Source of the DNA: Patescibacteria group bacterium
Lineage (GTDB): Bacteria > Patescibacteriota > Patescibacteriia > XYB2-FULL-38-15
Reading direction: 5' to 3'
DNA: 6,455 nucleotides
NCBI GenBank assembly: GCA_018818855.1
Contig: JAHIRI010000048.1
Location: 1-6,455, forward strand
A program made the position numbers and the translations under genes. Shown here piece after piece: positions 5,062 through 6,455 of this stretch; positions within the stretch are counted from its first letter, which is position 1, and the number at the start of each line of letters is the position of its first letter. The notes under the pieces are model-generated. The model was given only the letters and a program-made list of their open reading frames with translations. It made no database searches and had not been told where the DNA came from.

Positions 5062-5070
5062 TGTTAGAAT
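5062..5070 (+). promoter_or_regulatory. Extended -10 promoter of prfA
   Basis: TGTTAGAAT (5062-5070) is a TG-N-TAGAAT extended -10 box, with five of six -10 consensus bases. No good -35 is present, which extended -10 promoters tolerate. It starts one base after the rpmE terminator T run. Transcription would begin near 5077, leaving a leader of about 12 nt before the prfA ATG. Confidence 0.5.
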
Positions 5071-5088
5071 AAACTAATAATTTAACCT

Positions 5089-6123
5089 ATGATTCCAGAA
5101 ATCCAGAAAGCTGAAGAAAGATTTAAGGAACTCGAGCAAGAATTATCCAAGCCCGAGGTGGTTTCTAATCCGGAAAAATTAAAACCTGTTTCGCGGGAAT
5201 ATAGCGACATGAAAGATGTCATGGGAAAAATAGAAAAATTCCACGCCCTGGAAAAAGCCGCGGCCGAAACGGAAGTTATTGCCAAACAAGATGTTCCGGA
5301 GATGGCCGCGATCGCCAAAGAAGAATTGGAAAAAATTCAACGGGAAAAGGCGGTGCTTGAAGCGGAAATAAAGGAAGAATTGACGCCGAAAGATCCACTG
5401 GACAAAAGAAATATTATCGTGGAAATTAGGGCCGGAGCGGGCGGAGATGAAGCCGCGCTTTTTGCCGCGCAACTTTTCCGGATGTACTCGCGCTTTGCCG
5501 AGCGCCATGGCTGGCAGACAAGATTAATTTCCGCCAATCGCACTGACCTTGGCGGTTTCAAAGAAATTATTTTTTCGGTTATCGGAAAAAATGCTTGGGG
5601 AAATTTGAAATTTGAAAGCGGCGTGCATCGCGTTCAGCGCGTTCCGGAAACGGAAAAAAGCGGACGAGTTCATACTTCAACTGCTTCTGTTGCCGTCCTC
5701 CCTGAAGCAGAAGACATTGATATAAAAATTGAACCAAAAGATTTGCGGATTGATACATTTTTATCCGGTGGACATGGCGGCCAGAGCGTTCAGACAACTT
5801 ATTCGGCCGTACGCATTACGCACCTCCCAACCGGCCTTGTCGTTTCCTGCCAGGACGAACGCTCGCAGCAGCAAAATCGCGAAAAAGCCATGCAAGTTTT
5901 ACGCTCCCGCCTTTTTGTGATGGAGCAAGAAAAGCGCCAGGCTAAAGAAGTCGCCGAACGCCGATCACAGATTGGCTCGGCCATGCGAGCGGAAAAAATC
6001 AGAACTTACAATTTTCCGCAGGACAGAGTTTCTGATCATCGAGTTAAAGAAAGTTGGCATAGTATTAATAATGTAATGGACGGCGATTTGGATGGAATTA
6101 TTGAGGTGTTGAAAAAAACATAA
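5089..6123 (+). CDS. prfA: Peptide chain release factor 1
   Basis: Release factor that reads UAA and UAG in the ribosomal A site and triggers hydrolysis of the finished peptide. The 344 residues show a coiled N-terminal domain (about 1-100), the start of domain 2 at EIRAGAGGDEAALFA, and VHRVQRVPETEKSGRVHTS. In that stretch Pro186-Glu187-Thr188 is the PxT stop-codon recognition motif that marks RF1; RF2 has SPF. The catalytic GGQ is at 230-232, followed by RITHLPTG and CQDERSQ. The C-terminal RTYNFPQDRVSDHR and a final helical tail are also present. Length is slightly under the 360 aa of E. coli RF1, with the loss in the N-terminal domain. Two positions near GGQ differ from E. coli (GGQSVQTTYSA against GGQHVNTTDSA). 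The ATG at 5089 has no Shine-Dalgarno and lies close to a predicted transcription start. No prmC methylase gene follows within the window. Confidence 0.97.
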   Translation: MIPEIQKAEERFKELEQELSKPEVVSNPEKLKPVSREYSDMKDVMGKIEKFHALEKAAAETEVIAKQDVPEMAAIAKEELEKIQREKAVLEAEIKEELTPKDPLDKRNIIVEIRAGAGGDEAALFAAQLFRMYSRFAERHGWQTRLISANRTDLGGFKEIIFSVIGKNAWGNLKFESGVHRVQRVPETEKSGRVHTSTASVAVLPEAEDIDIKIEPKDLRIDTFLSGGHGGQSVQTTYSAVRITHLPTGLVVSCQDERSQQQNREKAMQVLRSRLFVMEQEKRQAKEVAERRSQIGSAMRAEKIRTYNFPQDRVSDHRVKESWHSINNVMDGDLDGIIEVLKKT

Positions 6124-6124
6124 A

Positions 6125-6185
6125 GGCCTTCGACAAGCTCAGGCCATAAATTATTCCCTGAGCGGAGCAGAGCGAAGTCGAAGGG
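6125..6185. repeat. Palindromic repeat, CCTTCGAC/CTCAGG type
   Basis: CCTTCGAC (6127-6134), AAG, CTCAGG (6138-6143), a 13-base centre, CCTGAG (6157-6162), 14 bases, GTCGAAGG (6177-6184). It has the same plan as the repeat at 3685-3750: an outer 8-bp block, a short gap on one side and a long gap on the other, and an inner block. It begins 3 nt after the prfA stop, a usual place for dispersed palindromic elements. Confidence 0.75.
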
Positions 6186-6196
6186 TTTCTTAAAAA

Positions 6197-6222
6197 TAAT
6201 CCGGCCGCAAGACCGGTTTTTT
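6197..6222 (+). terminator. Terminator after prfA
   Basis: CCGG (6201-6204) pairs with CCGG (6213-6216); inside, one mismatch and a C-G pair close a GCAA tetraloop. Six T follow (6217-6222), and the A-rich left flank could extend the stem. The stem is short, but the GNRA loop and T run support termination before the next promoter. Confidence 0.65.
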
Positions 6223-6232
6223 GATATAAACC

Positions 6233-6261
6233 TTGACAAATTCATCTTTTTGTAATATTAT
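6233..6261 (+). promoter_or_regulatory. Near-consensus sigma-70-type promoter
   Basis: Perfect TTGACA (6233-6238), 17-bp spacer, TATTAT (6256-6261, five of six). It is the best promoter in the window. Transcription would begin around 6268 and run into a structured leader and the GC-rich gene at 6396. Confidence 0.85.
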
Positions 6262-6267
6262 AAAATC

Positions 6268-6395
6268 AACAAACAGGGTGGCCTTGCGCCATTGACACGC
6301 GTCAAAGACGTAAGGAAGGTGGCCCTATACCTCGTCCCGATGGGCGGGATGAGTTGAAGCAATAAAGATAGGGAAGGTTGAGGAGGACAGGGAGA
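6268..6395 (+). promoter_or_regulatory. Structured 5' leader of about 128 nt
   Basis: Between the promoter and the ATG lie three possible stems. AGGGTGGCC (6275-6283) can pair with GGTGGCCCT (6318-6326), eight of nine positions including two G-U. This encloses a TTGAC/GTCAA hairpin with an ACGC loop (6292-6305). A third stem joins CTCGTCCCG (6331-6339) and CGGGATGAG (6345-6353), nine pairs with one G-U, and has no T run after it. I match it to no known riboswitch class. It may be a cis-regulatory RNA or an mRNA-stabilising leader. Confidence 0.45.
6381..6386 (+). promoter_or_regulatory. Strong Shine-Dalgarno of the gene at 6396
   Basis: AGGAGG nine bases before the ATG at 6396, within a purine-rich stretch free of obvious pairing. 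It supports this ATG as a true start even though only 20 codons are visible. Confidence 0.75.
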
Positions 6396-6455
6396 ATGTC
6401 GAACGGAATCTTTGGTGCCGACGGAACACCCCTCTCGTACGACGGAACTCGCCTC
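6396..6455 (+). CDS. Start of an unrecognised GC-rich gene, cut by window end
   Basis: Only the first 20 codons are visible, open to the edge. The peptide begins MSNGIFGADGTPLSYDG; it is polar, Gly- and Asp-rich, with no signal peptide. I cannot assign a function. The case for a gene is its context: a near-consensus promoter at 6233-6261, a structured leader, and AGGAGG at proper spacing. Third codon positions are mostly G or C, unlike prfA next door but like the 77-aa gene at 3839-4072, which also has its own TTGACA promoter and a strong ribosome-binding site. The two may share an origin or a type of regulation. The protein may be of any length. Confidence 0.65.
   Translation, partial: MSNGIFGADGTPLSYDGTRL

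Noticed and set aside
4816..5067. 83-aa frame overlapping rpmE
   Set aside because: It is a shifted reading of rpmE that runs into the terminator.

Overview
The window looks like chromosome from a small-genome, AT-rich bacterium, most likely a member of the Candidate Phyla Radiation (Patescibacteria, Paceibacteria/Parcubacteria-like). The reasons are a short EF-Ts (196 aa), genes that mostly lack Shine-Dalgarno sites beside a few with very strong ones, AAA-rich coding sequence, and spacers filled with short periodic and palindromic repeats. The lineage is inferred from style, not from a search.

Left block, minus strand, read right to left: rpsB (ribosomal protein S2), tsf (EF-Ts), ricT/PSP1 (YaaT-like cysteine-rich protein) and gap (glyceraldehyde-3-phosphate dehydrogenase, cut by the window start). 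tsf and ricT are 6 nt apart. The rpsB-tsf and ricT-gap spacers carry tandem heptanucleotide arrays. rpsB has a long upstream region with a strong two-stage hairpin.

Middle (about 3685-4320): a minus-strand gene for an unrecognised 77-aa acidic protein. It has its own TTGACA promoter with a run of nine G in the spacer, a near-ideal Shine-Dalgarno and a strong terminator. Its codon use is GC-rich, unlike its neighbours, and two related palindromic repeats flank it. An 11-bp inverted repeat lies between its promoter and a divergent plus-strand promoter.

Right block, plus strand: a small four-helix membrane protein (unrecognised), rpmE (ribosomal protein L31, zinc-binding), a terminator, and prfA (release factor RF1) from an extended -10 promoter about a dozen bases before its ATG. 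After prfA come a third palindromic repeat, a terminator, a near-consensus promoter, a structured leader of about 128 nt, and the first 20 codons of another GC-rich gene that runs off the window.

Most of the window is translation machinery (S2, EF-Ts, L31, RF1) plus one glycolytic enzyme. The unusual content is in the spacers and in the two foreign-looking GC-rich genes. No tRNA, rRNA, CRISPR array or transposase gene was seen.
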